From: Flavobacterium glycines
Lineage (GTDB): Bacteria > Bacteroidota > Bacteroidia > Flavobacteriales > Flavobacteriaceae
Direction: 5' to 3'
NCBI RefSeq assembly: GCF_900100165.1
Contig: NZ_FNEO01000001.1
Location: 496,001-560,000, forward strand
DNA length: 64,000 nt
Both the position numbers and the translations under genes were made by a program. Shown here piece after piece: positions 1-8,888 of the stretch. The notes below the pieces were generated by a model. It did no database searches. It saw only the letters and a list, made by a program, of their open reading frames with translations, and was not told the origin of the DNA. The stretch's first letter is position 1; each line of letters opens with the position of its first letter.

Positions 1-785
1 TGAGTCTTTTTATGATTGTGATCTAATGTTAAAATAATATGGTTTTTATGAATGTAAAGCTTACTTTCTTTAACAACCTTATCCAAAGGATTATAATCGA
101 AAACATCAATTTTCTCAATTGGGTATGCTTTTATTAAATCATTAAAATTATAGATTTTCTCTTTTCTATCTTGAAAACTGAAAGAAGAAAAATCAAATCC
201 TTTCTTTGCTATTTTCGCATCTTGAAAAGTATAAACAATCAACCCATGCATAATTCTATGTTGCGCTAGAATATAAAATGAATTATTCGTCTGAAATGTT
301 GTTACAGCAAACTCATTAGCCGGAAACTTAAAATTTGAAACTGTATGAGTTTTAGTTTCTAAATTAAATTTAAAAGAGAAAACAACAGCTATTTTATTGA
401 CAATATCATACATATTATTAGAAGGAATAGCCAAAGTCAAATAGAGTGTTGGATCTCCAACTTTATTGAAACTACATCCTATTATTGATTTACCTTTTAA
501 ATTTTGAAGTAAAAAAACACATTCTCTTTTCAGAAACAAAGTACTATTATACTGTAGAATTGTAATCTTCTCAATATCCTTAATAAAAACAAATACTTCA
601 TGTGTTTTTTCGTTTTCAACGCTAAGAATTTGATTGTCTTCAATCGAATTACTAAAAACTGATGACGAAATAAATTTAGTATCTTTAAGATTATTTCTTA
701 AATCAATAGGATAAGTATTCAATATGGTTTGACTCAACAGCATCGATGAGCAAAGCAAAGACAAAAGTTGGAATAGTTTTTTCAT
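1..785 (-). CDS. Exported protein of unknown function, partial (3' end outside window)
   Basis: The reading frame is open from an ATG at 785 back to base 1 without a stop, giving 261 residues; the C-terminus lies beyond the left edge. It begins with a signal peptide (MKKLFQLLSLLCSSMLLSQ) with likely cleavage before Gln. I recognise no domain. It is a paralogue of the protein at 3363-4874: both have a signal peptide, then an 'S(V/N)(E/D)(N/D)(E/D)KT.E(V/L)' stretch near residue 55-60, a repeated 'F/YIL/M' segment in the middle and a '(L/F)T(L/F)D' stretch near residue 255. A periplasmic or surface location follows from the signal peptide; function is unknown. Confidence 0.75.
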   Translation of the reverse strand, partial: MKKLFQLLSLLCSSMLLSQTILNTYPIDLRNNLKDTKFISSSVFSNSIEDNQILSVENEKTHEVFVFIKDIEKITILQYNSTLFLKRECVFLLQNLKGKSIIGCSFNKVGDPTLYLTLAIPSNNMYDIVNKIAVVFSFKFNLETKTHTVSNFKFPANEFAVTTFQTNNSFYILAQHRIMHGLIVYTFQDAKIAKKGFDFSSFSFQDRKEKIYNFNDLIKAYPIEKIDVFDYNPLDKVVKESKLYIHKNHIILTLDHNHKKT

Positions 786-823
786 ACGTTTTTACTTTCA
801 AAAACTATTCCGTTTTTCTATCA

Positions 824-1507
824 TTATAACCTTTTTAAAATTTCAGTAATATTTTCAAAAGCACTAAAATTTTCATGTTTCACTTCATGGTCAATTTTTT
901 CATGTGCCCAAGTGGTGTGAAACGGAACATGAGCTGCGTGTCCGCCGATGGCTAAAACAGGCAAAACATCGGATTTCAAAGAATTTCCAATCATGTAAAA
1001 TTCTGAAGGCTGGACTTCCAAACGTTTAATCAAATCCAGATAATCCTGTTCCTGTTTATCGGACATCACCTCAATATGATGGAAATATTTTCCTAAACCT
1101 GAGTTATGCAATTTACGGCGCTGGTCCAGTAAATCGCCCTTAGTAGCAACAACTAATTTGTATTTGCCATACAAAGCTTCCAGGGTTTCTTCGACTCCGT
1201 CTAAGAGAACAATAGGTTTCTCTAATAATTCCTTGCCATATTCAACAATCTTTTCAATTACTTCAACCGAAATAGTATTGTTGGAAATAGTCATAGCTGC
1301 TTCAATCATCGAAAGAATGTAGGCTTTGATGCCGTAACCGTATATCGATAAATTTTTTATTTCTATTCTAAAAAGCTCCTGAGCAATCCCCTGATGCGAA
1401 AGGTAATCGCTCATTAATTCGCAAAATTTCTCTTCTGTTTCTAAGAAATAAGTTTCGTTTACAAATAAGGTATCGTCGGCGTCGAAGGCAATTACTTTTA
1501 GGGACAT
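824..1507 (-). CDS. HAD-superfamily hydrolase
   Basis: Cytosolic phosphatase-like protein of about 227 residues. The HAD motif I is seen right after the start (FDADDTLF; nucleophile Asp9 and acid/base Asp11 when counted from the ATG at 1507). A motif II-like VVATKGD lies mid-protein and a motif IV-type region (GNSLKSDV) near residue 180; the helical stretch after motif I is the usual cap. An in-frame ATG at 1528 would add seven residues (MHQKQKT) before the conserved core, so the inner start MSLKVIAFD is preferred. Substrate unknown. It sits alone on the minus strand, 77 bp after a terminator hairpin that closes the gene upstream. Confidence 0.85.
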   Translation of the reverse strand: MSLKVIAFDADDTLFVNETYFLETEEKFCELMSDYLSHQGIAQELFRIEIKNLSIYGYGIKAYILSMIEAAMTISNNTISVEVIEKIVEYGKELLEKPIVLLDGVEETLEALYGKYKLVVATKGDLLDQRRKLHNSGLGKYFHHIEVMSDKQEQDYLDLIKRLEVQPSEFYMIGNSLKSDVLPVLAIGGHAAHVPFHTTWAHEKIDHEVKHENFSAFENITEILKRL

Positions 1508-1572
1508 GGTTTTTTGTTTTTGATGCAAATTCGTAAATTATTTTCTTTTAAGGAAATCATTTCTTTAAAAAA

Positions 1573-1599
1573 CAAAAGAGGCTCAATAAGCCTCTTTCA
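1573..1599 (-). terminator. Rho-independent terminator
   Basis: AAAGAGGCT (1575-1583) and AGCCTCTTT (1589-1597) form a 9-bp stem with a 5-nt loop. Read on the minus strand it is followed by a T-rich tract, just after the stop codon of the exported protein at 1620-2258. Confidence 0.75.
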
Positions 1600-1619
1600 T
1601 TGTATTTCATAGAAATAAA

Positions 1620-2258
1620 TTAACTTTTTTCGTATGGAAAATTACGCCCTACTTTTCGCATCATGTGTTCCATCATAGCTTGAGGATTACTCATTACATC
1701 TTCATCCATTTGCTTGTAAAAACGCCATAATAAATCGCCGTCTTTTGCATTGTAAATATTCATTGTCAAATCGGAAGTGGCTACTTTTCCGGTTCCAAAA
1801 CCTATAAGTAAGCTTTTTACAATTGCACCACCTTCACTACCTGTTTTTTGGTAAGCATAAGTACATTTGATAACAGCGTCAACGCCTAAAATTTTAGCTA
1901 AAGCATCTGGAGTTAGGTCATCTATTTTATCAAAATTCCCGCTTTGTTTCAATAAAACATTTGTTCTTTCAGGATCTTGTACTGTAACAGAATAATCAGA
2001 TGACTTTCTTAATAAATAAGTGTACAGACCTGATTGAAGGCTAAGTGCCGATTTTTTTTCTTCCTGAGCATTCGTCTCCGGATTGAAATTCTTAGGAAGT
2101 CTTTTGTATGAGATAGTAGATTTAAATGGTAGAACCGCCACAGTCTTGTGAGATGAAATCGCTTCTTTCAGATTTGGAGATTCAAAAATTTGTTTGGTTG
2201 ATTGTGCCTGAATTAGTGTTGTTGCTATCAGACAAATTAAAAAAGTAATTTTCTTCAT
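1620..2258 (-). CDS. Exported protein, CsgG/LpoB-like fold suspected
   Basis: A 212-residue protein with a clear signal peptide (MKKITFLICLIATTLIQAQ, cleavage before Gln). The mature part begins with a 'KTVAVLPF' strand and later has 'LGVDAVIKCTYAY' and 'YNAKDGDLLWRF'. This succession (AVLPF strand, helix, xGxDAVI strand, xxDGxLLW strand) resembles the nucleotide-free alpha/beta fold shared by CsgG, TolB-N and LpoB-type periplasmic proteins. That assignment is inferred from pattern only, with no decisive motif. It has its own terminator, so it is probably monocistronic. Function unknown, location periplasmic or outer-membrane associated. Confidence 0.7.
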   Translation of the reverse strand: MKKITFLICLIATTLIQAQSTKQIFESPNLKEAISSHKTVAVLPFKSTISYKRLPKNFNPETNAQEEKKSALSLQSGLYTYLLRKSSDYSVTVQDPERTNVLLKQSGNFDKIDDLTPDALAKILGVDAVIKCTYAYQKTGSEGGAIVKSLLIGFGTGKVATSDLTMNIYNAKDGDLLWRFYKQMDEDVMSNPQAMMEHMMRKVGRNFPYEKS

Positions 2259-2390
2259 GTTGGTTTTGTTAAGATAATTAATACAACAGCAAATGTATCA
2301 ATTATCTTGAAAGAAAAAACTGTTAAATGTATTTTTTAAAGACAATTCTTTAAAAAATACAGACCATACATTTATATAGAAAACAAAATA

Positions 2391-3263
2391 CTACTTTTTA
2401 AAACCAATTGGTTTATTGTAAAAAGTGATTCGTATTCCCAAAAGTAAAAAAACGGCACCAATAATTCGAAACCAACTCATTTTTTCGTCTAAAAATAACC
2501 AGGCGAGTAATGTGGCTAAAACAGCTTGTCCTAATAAACTCAGTGAAACTCTTGTAGCTTGCAAATGTTGGGTAGAATAACTAATTAATAACCAGGCGGT
2601 CAGTTGGCAAACGGCGCCTTGAATAAACAAAACCAGCCAGGCTGCGTTTGAAAAACCGATAAAATTTTCTCCGGTAATAGCACAAATCAAACCTAAAAAT
2701 AAGCTGGAAGAAACCAATACAATACTCATAAAAGAGAGAATGTTTACTTTAGATAAAATACTTTTACTGATTAGGATGTAAGTAGCGTAGAGCATTCCGG
2801 ATAAAAGGGCGAATGTAAAAGCCAAGTCAAAATTGAGATTTCTGAACGTTTCAAAACCAACTAAAATAACCATTCCCATGAGGGCAATAGCTGTTCCAAT
2901 CCAAAAATTTATCGAAGGTTTATTTTTTAAAATTAAAAAAGAGCCAATACCCACCCAAACCGGTGATAAATTTGCCAATAAAGTAGCCTGTGTAGCACTC
3001 GATTTTTGAATGGCAATATTCCAAATTGCGATGTCTGTGGCAAATACAATTCCGCTTATTATCGCCAGAATGAATATTTTAGATTTTGGCAATTTGAATT
3101 TTCCACTAATAATTACATAAGGTAATAACAGAATAGCGGCAATAAACATGCGGTAAAATGCAGAAATCAATCCGTTAGTCAAATGAAGTCGGACCAAAAC
3201 AGGGAATATTGAAATACAGAGTATCCCTGCTGCCAGAGCCAATTTGGGTTTTGTATTATTCAT
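2391..3263 (-). CDS. EamA/DMT-family transporter
   Basis: Integral inner-membrane protein of 290 residues with about ten hydrophobic segments arranged as two EamA halves. Typical features are 'SGIVFATDIAIWNIAIQKSS' in the first half and 'LSLLGQAVLATLLAWLFLDE' in the second, the latter being the usual end of the second repeat before the last helix. The drug/metabolite transporter superfamily exports metabolites or amino acids; the substrate cannot be read from the sequence. A second, not closely similar EamA protein is at 30792-31736. Confidence 0.85.
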   Translation of the reverse strand: MNNTKPKLALAAGILCISIFPVLVRLHLTNGLISAFYRMFIAAILLLPYVIISGKFKLPKSKIFILAIISGIVFATDIAIWNIAIQKSSATQATLLANLSPVWVGIGSFLILKNKPSINFWIGTAIALMGMVILVGFETFRNLNFDLAFTFALLSGMLYATYILISKSILSKVNILSFMSIVLVSSSLFLGLICAITGENFIGFSNAAWLVLFIQGAVCQLTAWLLISYSTQHLQATRVSLSLLGQAVLATLLAWLFLDEKMSWFRIIGAVFLLLGIRITFYNKPIGFKK

Positions 3264-3362
3264 TTGTCAAAAATAATAATTGCCACAATATAAATTATGG
3301 CAATTATTATTCTAATTGAATTTTGAAATTTCTTTGTTTAATAATGTTAAACGGTAATTATA

Positions 3363-4874
3363 TTAATTTTCAATTTCTATAATACTATATTTTTTATCTA
3401 AATTGTTTAGATACGACAAGTAAAATTTATTGTTATGTCTGTAGATGTTTTTAAGGTTTAATCCCCATGCAAGATTTTTTTCTTTTTCTATGCTTTTTTC
3501 CTGTTCATGAATTTTGTCAAAAATATTTTTTTCTACTTCACCTTCAACATGATTAAAGTTATCATCAAACAAACATTCTATCCGTGTCGATTTTGTATAA
3601 GAATAACTATTATACGCTCCCATAAATGGATTAAATGTTGGGGTAAAAAGCAAACCACCCATTGCAAATCCTCCCATTGGAATTCCTCCCATAGGCATCA
3701 TACCAAAGCCGCCACCTCCACTTCGCTGAACATATCCGCCTATTGTAATTTGTTTAATATTTTTATTATTAACAAAAGCAATGATACCAAGTTGTCCGTT
3801 GTTTACTTTTCTTAAAAATTTTGAAGATTTTTCCAGCTCTCTAACTCTTTTGTTGTCTTTAAACCACATTGAGCTGTTTTCCTGAATAATAGGTCCGTTT
3901 TTAAAAGGAATACTATCATTAGTATCTGTAATATTAAGTTCTTTGAGTACTATTTTATTATTAAAATTTGTAGCAGTTAATTTTAATTGTTTTGGTGAAC
4001 ACACAGCTTGATATAAAACACCATTATTGTATAATGAATTATGTGAAGAGGAATCATAAGACTGGTCTAATTTGGGTTTCTCAAAAACTATTTCTTTTTT
4101 TGAAAAATCAGTTGTATTTACACTTATAATTGATGTATTATCATTTTGATTATCAAATGTAAAAACGAGTTCATTTCCAATTTGATATAATTTTACTTTC
4201 TCTGATGTAGATTCGATGGCGCTTGGACTATTGAGATCGATTTTAGTAAGAGACCCTGTGTTACCCCAGGCATTTGATGTCAACAATTCATAAGGAGTTT
4301 TATGTATAGATTCATCACTTGATATGATATCATAGGAAACAAAATTAAAATCAACAGCATGTTTTAATAAATGTTTTTCTTTTCCAAATTCATAGAAATT
4401 AACATACCCTGTTTTTTTCTCTGAAGTCATTAAATAAAAAACATTATTATGAGTAATTGCTTCTACATATTTTTCATTTTCTAATTTAAAATCTAAAGGA
4501 AATTGTGCAACCGTCCCTGATTTAAAATTAAACTCTATGTAACCAAATTTTTTATTGGTATTATTTTTAAAAAAAATGCAATAAATATCTCCCTGAATGC
4601 TATACCCTATAAATGTTTTAAATTTTCGATCTAATTTCTCTCCATTTAAAGTAGCTACTTGTTTAAATTTCTCGTCTAATAATGATAAAATAGTTTTTTC
4701 ATTATCCTCAATTAACAATACTAACTCTTTGGTTTTATCATTAGAAATTGTAATAGACTCCTTATCACTAAAGAACTCACTCGAATAGTCAACAGATAGG
4801 GAGGCTACTTCTTTTTGAGCTCTTAAAACAAGCATTGTCATCAATAAGATGAAGCTAAATAGTATTTTTTTCAT
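3363..4874 (-). CDS. Exported protein of unknown function, paralogue of the one at 1-785
   Basis: About 503 residues from the ATG at 4874, where a signal peptide begins (MKKILFSFILLMTMLVLRAQ); an upstream start at 4907 would add 11 residues in front of it and is less likely. It aligns with the partial protein at the left edge from the signal peptide through at least 250 residues. The C-terminal half carries a low-complexity Gly/Met/Phe stretch (three MGG-type repeats near residue 395-415), then a charged segment ending in 'YRHNNKFYLSYLNNLDKKYS'. The repeated 'L.D.. ..V..L' strands suggest a beta-rich fold, possibly a propeller; that is inference. Function unknown. Confidence 0.75.
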   Translation of the reverse strand: MKKILFSFILLMTMLVLRAQKEVASLSVDYSSEFFSDKESITISNDKTKELVLLIEDNEKTILSLLDEKFKQVATLNGEKLDRKFKTFIGYSIQGDIYCIFFKNNTNKKFGYIEFNFKSGTVAQFPLDFKLENEKYVEAITHNNVFYLMTSEKKTGYVNFYEFGKEKHLLKHAVDFNFVSYDIISSDESIHKTPYELLTSNAWGNTGSLTKIDLNSPSAIESTSEKVKLYQIGNELVFTFDNQNDNTSIISVNTTDFSKKEIVFEKPKLDQSYDSSSHNSLYNNGVLYQAVCSPKQLKLTATNFNNKIVLKELNITDTNDSIPFKNGPIIQENSSMWFKDNKRVRELEKSSKFLRKVNNGQLGIIAFVNNKNIKQITIGGYVQRSGGGGFGMMPMGGIPMGGFAMGGLLFTPTFNPFMGAYNSYSYTKSTRIECLFDDNFNHVEGEVEKNIFDKIHEQEKSIEKEKNLAWGLNLKNIYRHNNKFYLSYLNNLDKKYSIIEIEN

Positions 4875-4947
4875 AGTAAAAGTTATTTCGAGCGAAATAT
4901 AATACAATTTCAGTTATCGGATTGAATTTTTATCACTATTTTAATTA

Positions 4948-4978
4948 AAAAAACCAGCATTTAAAATGCTGGTTTTGT
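4948..4978 (-). terminator. Rho-independent terminator of metG
   Basis: AAAACCAGCATTT followed almost directly by AAATGCTGGTTTT gives a strong stem; on the minus strand it ends in a run of seven T. It lies 50 bp after the metG stop codon. Confidence 0.8.
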
Positions 4979-5027
4979 AATTTATCATATCAAATTAAGA
5001 TTGAAATTATTTCGATAATCATGTAAA

Positions 5028-7091
5028 CTAGTTTATCGTCTCGCCATTCCCAACTCCGTCAGCATCCGGATTTACGAAAACCAATTTTCCTTCGGCATTA
5101 TTCGTCATCAAAATCATTCCCTGACTTTCTACACCACGAAGTGCTCTTGGAGCTAAATTAGCCAAAACGGTTACTCTTTTTCCAATAATATCTTCGGGTT
5201 TGAAGCTTTCGGCAATACCTGAAACAATGGTACGAACGTCGATTCCGGTATCCACTTTTAGAATTAAAAGTTTGTTGGCTTTTGGCATTTTTTCGGCTTC
5301 CAGAATCGTTCCAACTCTCAAATCCATTTTGGCAAAATCCTCAAACTGAATTAAATCTTTTTGTGGTTCTGCTTTTTTGTTTTCAGCCTGATTGGCTGTT
5401 TTAGTTGCTTCCAATTTATCAATTTGTTTTTGAATGGCTTCGTCTTCAATTTTAGTAAATAATAATTCTGCTTCGCCAATTTGGTGTCCCGCCGGCATTA
5501 AATCAGCCGTATCTGTAATTGTATTCCAATCGATTTTTACATCGCCTAAATTTAAAATGCGTTTTAATTTGGCAGCAGTAAACGGAAGGAAAGGCTCGCA
5601 AAGCGAACTCAAAGCAGCAGCAATTTGCAAAGCCACATACATTTGGGTTTGTACGCGTTCCGGATTATCTTTAATCACTTTCCAAGGTTCTTCGTCGGCT
5701 AAATATTTATTTCCTAAACGAGCTGCATTCATCATTTCGCCTAAAGCTTCACGGAAACGGTATCTTTCGATAGAACTCGAAATTACTGCTGGATAAGCCT
5801 GTAATTCCGCTAAAGTTTGCTCATCCACTTCCGAAAGTTCGTTTGGAGCAGGAACAATTCCGTTGTAGTATTTATTGGTCAACACCACCACACGGTTGAT
5901 GAAATTTCCAAAAATGGCCACCAATTCATTATTATTTCTCGCCTGAAAATCTTTCCAGGTAAAATCGTTGTCTTTGGTTTCCGGAGCATTCGATGTTAAA
6001 GCATAACGCAAAACGTCCTGCTGATTTGGGAATTCTTCCAAGTATTCGTGCAGCCAAACCGCCCAGTTTTTAGAAGTCGATAATTTATTTCCTTCTAAAT
6101 TCAGGAACTCATTGGCAGGAACATTATCCGGCAAAATATAACTTCCTTCGGCTTTTAACATCGCAGGGAAAATCACACAGTGAAAAACAATATTATCTTT
6201 TCCGATAAAGTGAACCAATTTTGTCTTTTCGTCTTTCCAATACGGTTCCCAGTCTTTTCCTTCTCTCGCAGCCCATTCTTTGGTTGACGAAATGTAACCA
6301 ATTGGCGCATCAAACCACACATATAATTTCTTTCCTTCGGCACCTTCAACCGGAACATCAATTCCCCAGTCTAAGTCACGGGTTACTGCGCGAGGCTCTA
6401 ATCCGCCGTCAATCCAGGATTTCACCTGTCCGTACACATTCGGTTTCCAGTCGTTTTTATGACCTTCCAAAATCCATTCTCTCAAAAACGCATCGTAACG
6501 ATCCAGTGGCAAAAACCAGTGTTTTGTTGATTTCAAAATTGGAGTTTCTCCTGTAATAGTCGATTTTGGATTAATTAAATCAGTTGCATTCAAGGTCGAA
6601 CCACATTTTTCGCATTGGTCACCATAAGCTTCTTCATTACCGCATTTTGGACAGGTACCGGTTACAAAACGGTCAGCCAAAAACTGATCGGCTTTGGCGT
6701 CATATAATTGTTCGGTTACTTCTTCAATAAAATCACCGTTTTCGTATAATTTTCTAAAATACTCCGAAGCCGTTTCATGGTGAATTTTAGCCGAAGTTCT
6801 CGAATAATTATCAAATGCAATTCCAAAATCAGAAAACGATTTACGAATAATTCCGTCGTATTTATCGATTACTTGCTGCGGAGTGATGCCTTCTTTTTTA
6901 GCTTTCATTGAAATGGCAACTCCGTGTTCGTCGCTTCCGCATACAAACAACACATCGCGATTTTGCAAACGCAGGTAACGCGAATAAATGTCAGCCGGAA
7001 CGTAAACTCCCGCCAAATGCCCAATATGAATAGGTCCGTTAGTATAAGGCAAAGCCGCCGTAATGGTATATCTTTCTGGATTTTGTATCAT
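5028..7091 (-). CDS. metG: Methionyl-tRNA synthetase
   Basis: Charges tRNA-Met with methionine in the cytosol. The 687-residue protein shows the class I signature HIGH (residues 22-25 in [13 protein letters not shown]), a zinc-binding knuckle with CPKC...CEKC near residues 145-163, and a KMSKS-type loop written KLSTS near residue 338. The C-terminal ~105 residues (from about 580) form the EMAP-II/Arc1p-like tRNA-binding domain ([18 protein letters not shown]), joined by a Lys/Gln/Glu-rich linker; this places it with the long, dimeric form of MetRS. Stand-alone gene with its own terminator and a possible -7 element at 7198-7205. Confidence 0.98.
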   Translation of the reverse strand: MIQNPERYTITAALPYTNGPIHIGHLAGVYVPADIYSRYLRLQNRDVLFVCGSDEHGVAISMKAKKEGITPQQVIDKYDGIIRKSFSDFGIAFDNYSRTSAKIHHETASEYFRKLYENGDFIEEVTEQLYDAKADQFLADRFVTGTCPKCGNEEAYGDQCEKCGSTLNATDLINPKSTITGETPILKSTKHWFLPLDRYDAFLREWILEGHKNDWKPNVYGQVKSWIDGGLEPRAVTRDLDWGIDVPVEGAEGKKLYVWFDAPIGYISSTKEWAAREGKDWEPYWKDEKTKLVHFIGKDNIVFHCVIFPAMLKAEGSYILPDNVPANEFLNLEGNKLSTSKNWAVWLHEYLEEFPNQQDVLRYALTSNAPETKDNDFTWKDFQARNNNELVAIFGNFINRVVVLTNKYYNGIVPAPNELSEVDEQTLAELQAYPAVISSSIERYRFREALGEMMNAARLGNKYLADEEPWKVIKDNPERVQTQMYVALQIAAALSSLCEPFLPFTAAKLKRILNLGDVKIDWNTITDTADLMPAGHQIGEAELLFTKIEDEAIQKQIDKLEATKTANQAENKKAEPQKDLIQFEDFAKMDLRVGTILEAEKMPKANKLLILKVDTGIDVRTIVSGIAESFKPEDIIGKRVTVLANLAPRALRGVESQGMILMTNNAEGKLVFVNPDADGVGNGETIN

Positions 7092-7239
7092 GTGTTGATT
7101 CTATTGTTTTTATTTGTCACATGTAATTCGCCTTTTATAACCGGATTTAACACCCCTTTTTTGTCAGACTCATTTCATGATTCAATTTTATTGCGTGCAA
7201 AAATAAGGAATCCAATTGAAAATTGTGCGGATTTTATTT

Positions 7240-7318
7240 GGAGCTATTTCCTGCTCTTCTCTATATCTTTTCCTGATTAAAAAATTCAGGAAAAGGATGC
7301 CGCTGCGATCAGGGCTAA
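7240..7318. ncRNA. Structured intergenic element, possible flavobacterial RNA motif
   Basis: A perfect 10-bp stem (CTTTTCCTGA, 7267-7276, with TCAGGAAAAG, 7286-7295) is flanked by more G/C-rich conserved-looking words, GGAGCTATTTCCTGCT on one side and GGATGCCGCTGCGATCAGGG on the other. I recall near-identical words from many flavobacterial intergenic regions, which suggests a dispersed structured RNA or repeat; the Rfam family Flavo-1 is one candidate. Orientation is uncertain. Recall and folding by eye are the only basis. Confidence 0.45.
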
Positions 7319-7602
7319 CAGAAAAATTTTAAACTCAACATTCTCATTACAGCAAAAGAAAAATCTTAATTGATTCAATTTTGTAACTTAAAAAACATTA
7401 TACACGCATTTTTAGCAGATTTTTAAAAAAAAATTCGAATACACACGAATTTGCGAAACAAGGTTCATTATAAAAACAGGGATAAAAATACTTTCATTAT
7501 TTTATAATTTTCCGCTGAAATTCCAGTATAGCTCTTTTAGACAATCCCTTATTGAAATTTGTAAGTTTTTTTGTAAAATACGTTTTTTTGTAATAAAAAA
7601 TT

Positions 7603-7610
7603 TATATTTG
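7603..7610 (+). promoter_or_regulatory. -7 promoter element (TATATTTG)
   Basis: Matches the Bacteroidetes TAnnTTTG box, 26 bp before the lipoprotein ATG. No TTG lies at the usual 17-23 bp spacing upstream, so only the -7 half is supported. Confidence 0.45.
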
Positions 7611-7635
7611 CAAGAAAATTAACAAAACAATTCAG

Positions 7636-8097
7636 ATGAAAATTTTAAAAAAAATTATGTTGTCAGCTATTGCTGTTTTAGCTTTAAGCTTATCTTTTTC
7701 TTGTAGTAATGATAGTGATTCTTCTAGTAAAGATTACATCCAATTCAAATACAATGGAAAAACTTATACTTTTGATACAGGATATCAAACTTCGTTAACC
7801 TTGGATTTAATAGGGTACTCAGGTGAGGGCAATACACTTAAAAAAATTGATTTATGGTTACCTGTTAATGCTACAGAAGGAAGTCATACAATAGTTCATG
7901 ATTTATCAAATATTGAAACAACTTATCAGGCTGATTTTACTTTTATGCCTGAAATTGAAAACATGGATGCTACATCAGGAACTATTAATATTACTACTCA
8001 CGACAGTAAAAAAATAGAAGGCACATTTAATTTTTCTGGAGAAGTTGATGGAGAAACTATTGAGATTACTGAAGGTAAATTTAGTGTATCGAGATAA
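7636..8097 (+). CDS. Small lipoprotein of unknown function
   Basis: A 153-residue protein with a signal-peptidase II leader: 'ALSLSFSCSND' places the lipid-carrying Cys at residue 23, followed by Ser/Asp-rich residues. The mature part is beta-rich ('YIQFKYNGKTYTFDTG', 'SGTINITTHDSKKIEGTFNF', 'FNFSGEVDGETIEITEGKF'). The last strands, 'G..TITtHD..k.IeGTFnFsg...', are a pattern common in Bacteroidetes lipoproteins of unknown function. Probably anchored in the outer membrane. It is closed by a terminator at 8108-8152, so monocistronic. Confidence 0.8.
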   Translation: MKILKKIMLSAIAVLALSLSFSCSNDSDSSSKDYIQFKYNGKTYTFDTGYQTSLTLDLIGYSGEGNTLKKIDLWLPVNATEGSHTIVHDLSNIETTYQADFTFMPEIENMDATSGTINITTHDSKKIEGTFNFSGEVDGETIEITEGKFSVSR

Positions 8098-8107
8098 TTA
8101 TGAGTAT

Positions 8108-8152
8108 TTAAAAAAGGGGCTGTTTCACTTTTGACACAGCCCTTTTTTTATT
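8108..8152 (+). terminator. Rho-independent terminator
   Basis: AAAAAGGGGCTGT pairs with ACAGCCCTTTTTTT around an 11-nt loop, directly after the lipoprotein stop codon. Confidence 0.85.
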
Positions 8153-8229
8153 CATTTCATTTTAAAAAAACATTTCTATTCCTCAATTATTTCCCCGAAA
8201 TTTGCAATCCACTCATTAAAAAACTCAAA

Positions 8230-8769
8230 ATGGAATTCGGAAGCATCTTAATATCAGAAACCGCAGCCAACAGCGAAAACCCTCAAGACGTGATTAACTC
8301 TAATATTTCGGTGATTAACCTGATGCGCGAAGAAAAAATGGATGACGATCTTATTCATGAAGATGCCTTAATGAGTTATTATCTGGATTATTATACTTCC
8401 CAATATACTCAGGGTAACTTTGCACAGTTTGTTTACAATTCAGGTTGGAATAAAGAACTGAACGAACTCATAGAAGAAGGTCTGCAGTTATTGGGTGCCG
8501 AAAAACACCTGGAACTTTTCAGAGAACAAAGCAAAAAAGTACGTTTAATGAGCAGTGTAAAATTAGCTAAATTCTTAAAAGGCAAACTCGAGGGAGTAAA
8601 CCCAATCAGAGATTCTTTAAACAACAATACATTTTTCGAATTAGAAGAAAATATTGTAAAACTCAATGCTGCTTTTTTAACAAATCATCCTGATACCCAA
8701 ATCCTTCCGGTAGATGCTATTTTTGAACTTTTAGAAGATTATTTGGAACGCGAAATCAAAAGAAGTTAA
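8230..8769 (+). CDS. DMP19/DUF4375-like protein
   Basis: About 179 residues from the ATG at 8230 (MEFGSILISETAAN). The open frame extends back to 8131, but that start would lie inside the preceding terminator. The acidic, helical protein has 'SYYLDYYTSQYTQGNFAQFV', followed by YNSGW. This matches the 'Y...(N/Q)GGF.QF.YN' core of the DUF4375 family, whose Neisseria member DMP19 is a DNA-mimic protein that blocks a repressor. Whether this one mimics DNA is not shown: it keeps an acidic character but DUF4375 proteins are diverse. No partner gene is adjacent. Cytosolic. Confidence 0.65.
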   Translation: MEFGSILISETAANSENPQDVINSNISVINLMREEKMDDDLIHEDALMSYYLDYYTSQYTQGNFAQFVYNSGWNKELNELIEEGLQLLGAEKHLELFREQSKKVRLMSSVKLAKFLKGKLEGVNPIRDSLNNNTFFELEENIVKLNAAFLTNHPDTQILPVDAIFELLEDYLEREIKRS

Positions 8770-8807
8770 AAAACAAAACAAAAAAATTTCAAATTAGTTG
8801 CCTATTC

Positions 8808-8839
8808 ATTAGGTTACTATCAAAATAAATTTATTTTTG
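8808..8839 (+). promoter_or_regulatory. Promoter of the histidine kinase gene
   Basis: TTG at 8808-8810, 21 bp spacer, then TATTTTTG at 8832-8839; this is the Flavobacterium-type TTG/TAnnTTTG pair, 49 bp before the ATG. Confidence 0.55.
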
Positions 8840-8888
8840 TAAGTATAACTTCTATGCTTTTTATACTAAAAGTCACCAATACTAATTC

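Larger units (their letters stand above)
7092..7635. other. Long intergenic region between divergent genes
   Basis: 544 bp between metG (minus) and the lipoprotein (plus). It holds a CAAAAATA word at 7198-7205 (a minus-strand TAnnTTTG -7 box that could serve metG), the structured repeat at 7240-7318, and a plus-strand -7 box at 7603-7610. The rest (7320-7600) is AT-rich with no ORF I would defend. Confidence 0.6.

Noticed and set aside
6924-7280. Plus-strand open frame of 118 codons across the metG start and gap
   Set aside because: It runs antisense through the metG N-terminus, has no family resemblance and would cross the metG promoter region.
7092-7635. tRNA or rRNA gene in the larger gaps
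   Set aside because: No GGTTCGAATCC-type arm paired with an acceptor stem was found in the gaps on either strand.
8131-8229. N-terminal extension of the DMP19-like protein
   Set aside because: It would begin within the terminator stem of the preceding gene; the ATG at 8230 fits the family start.
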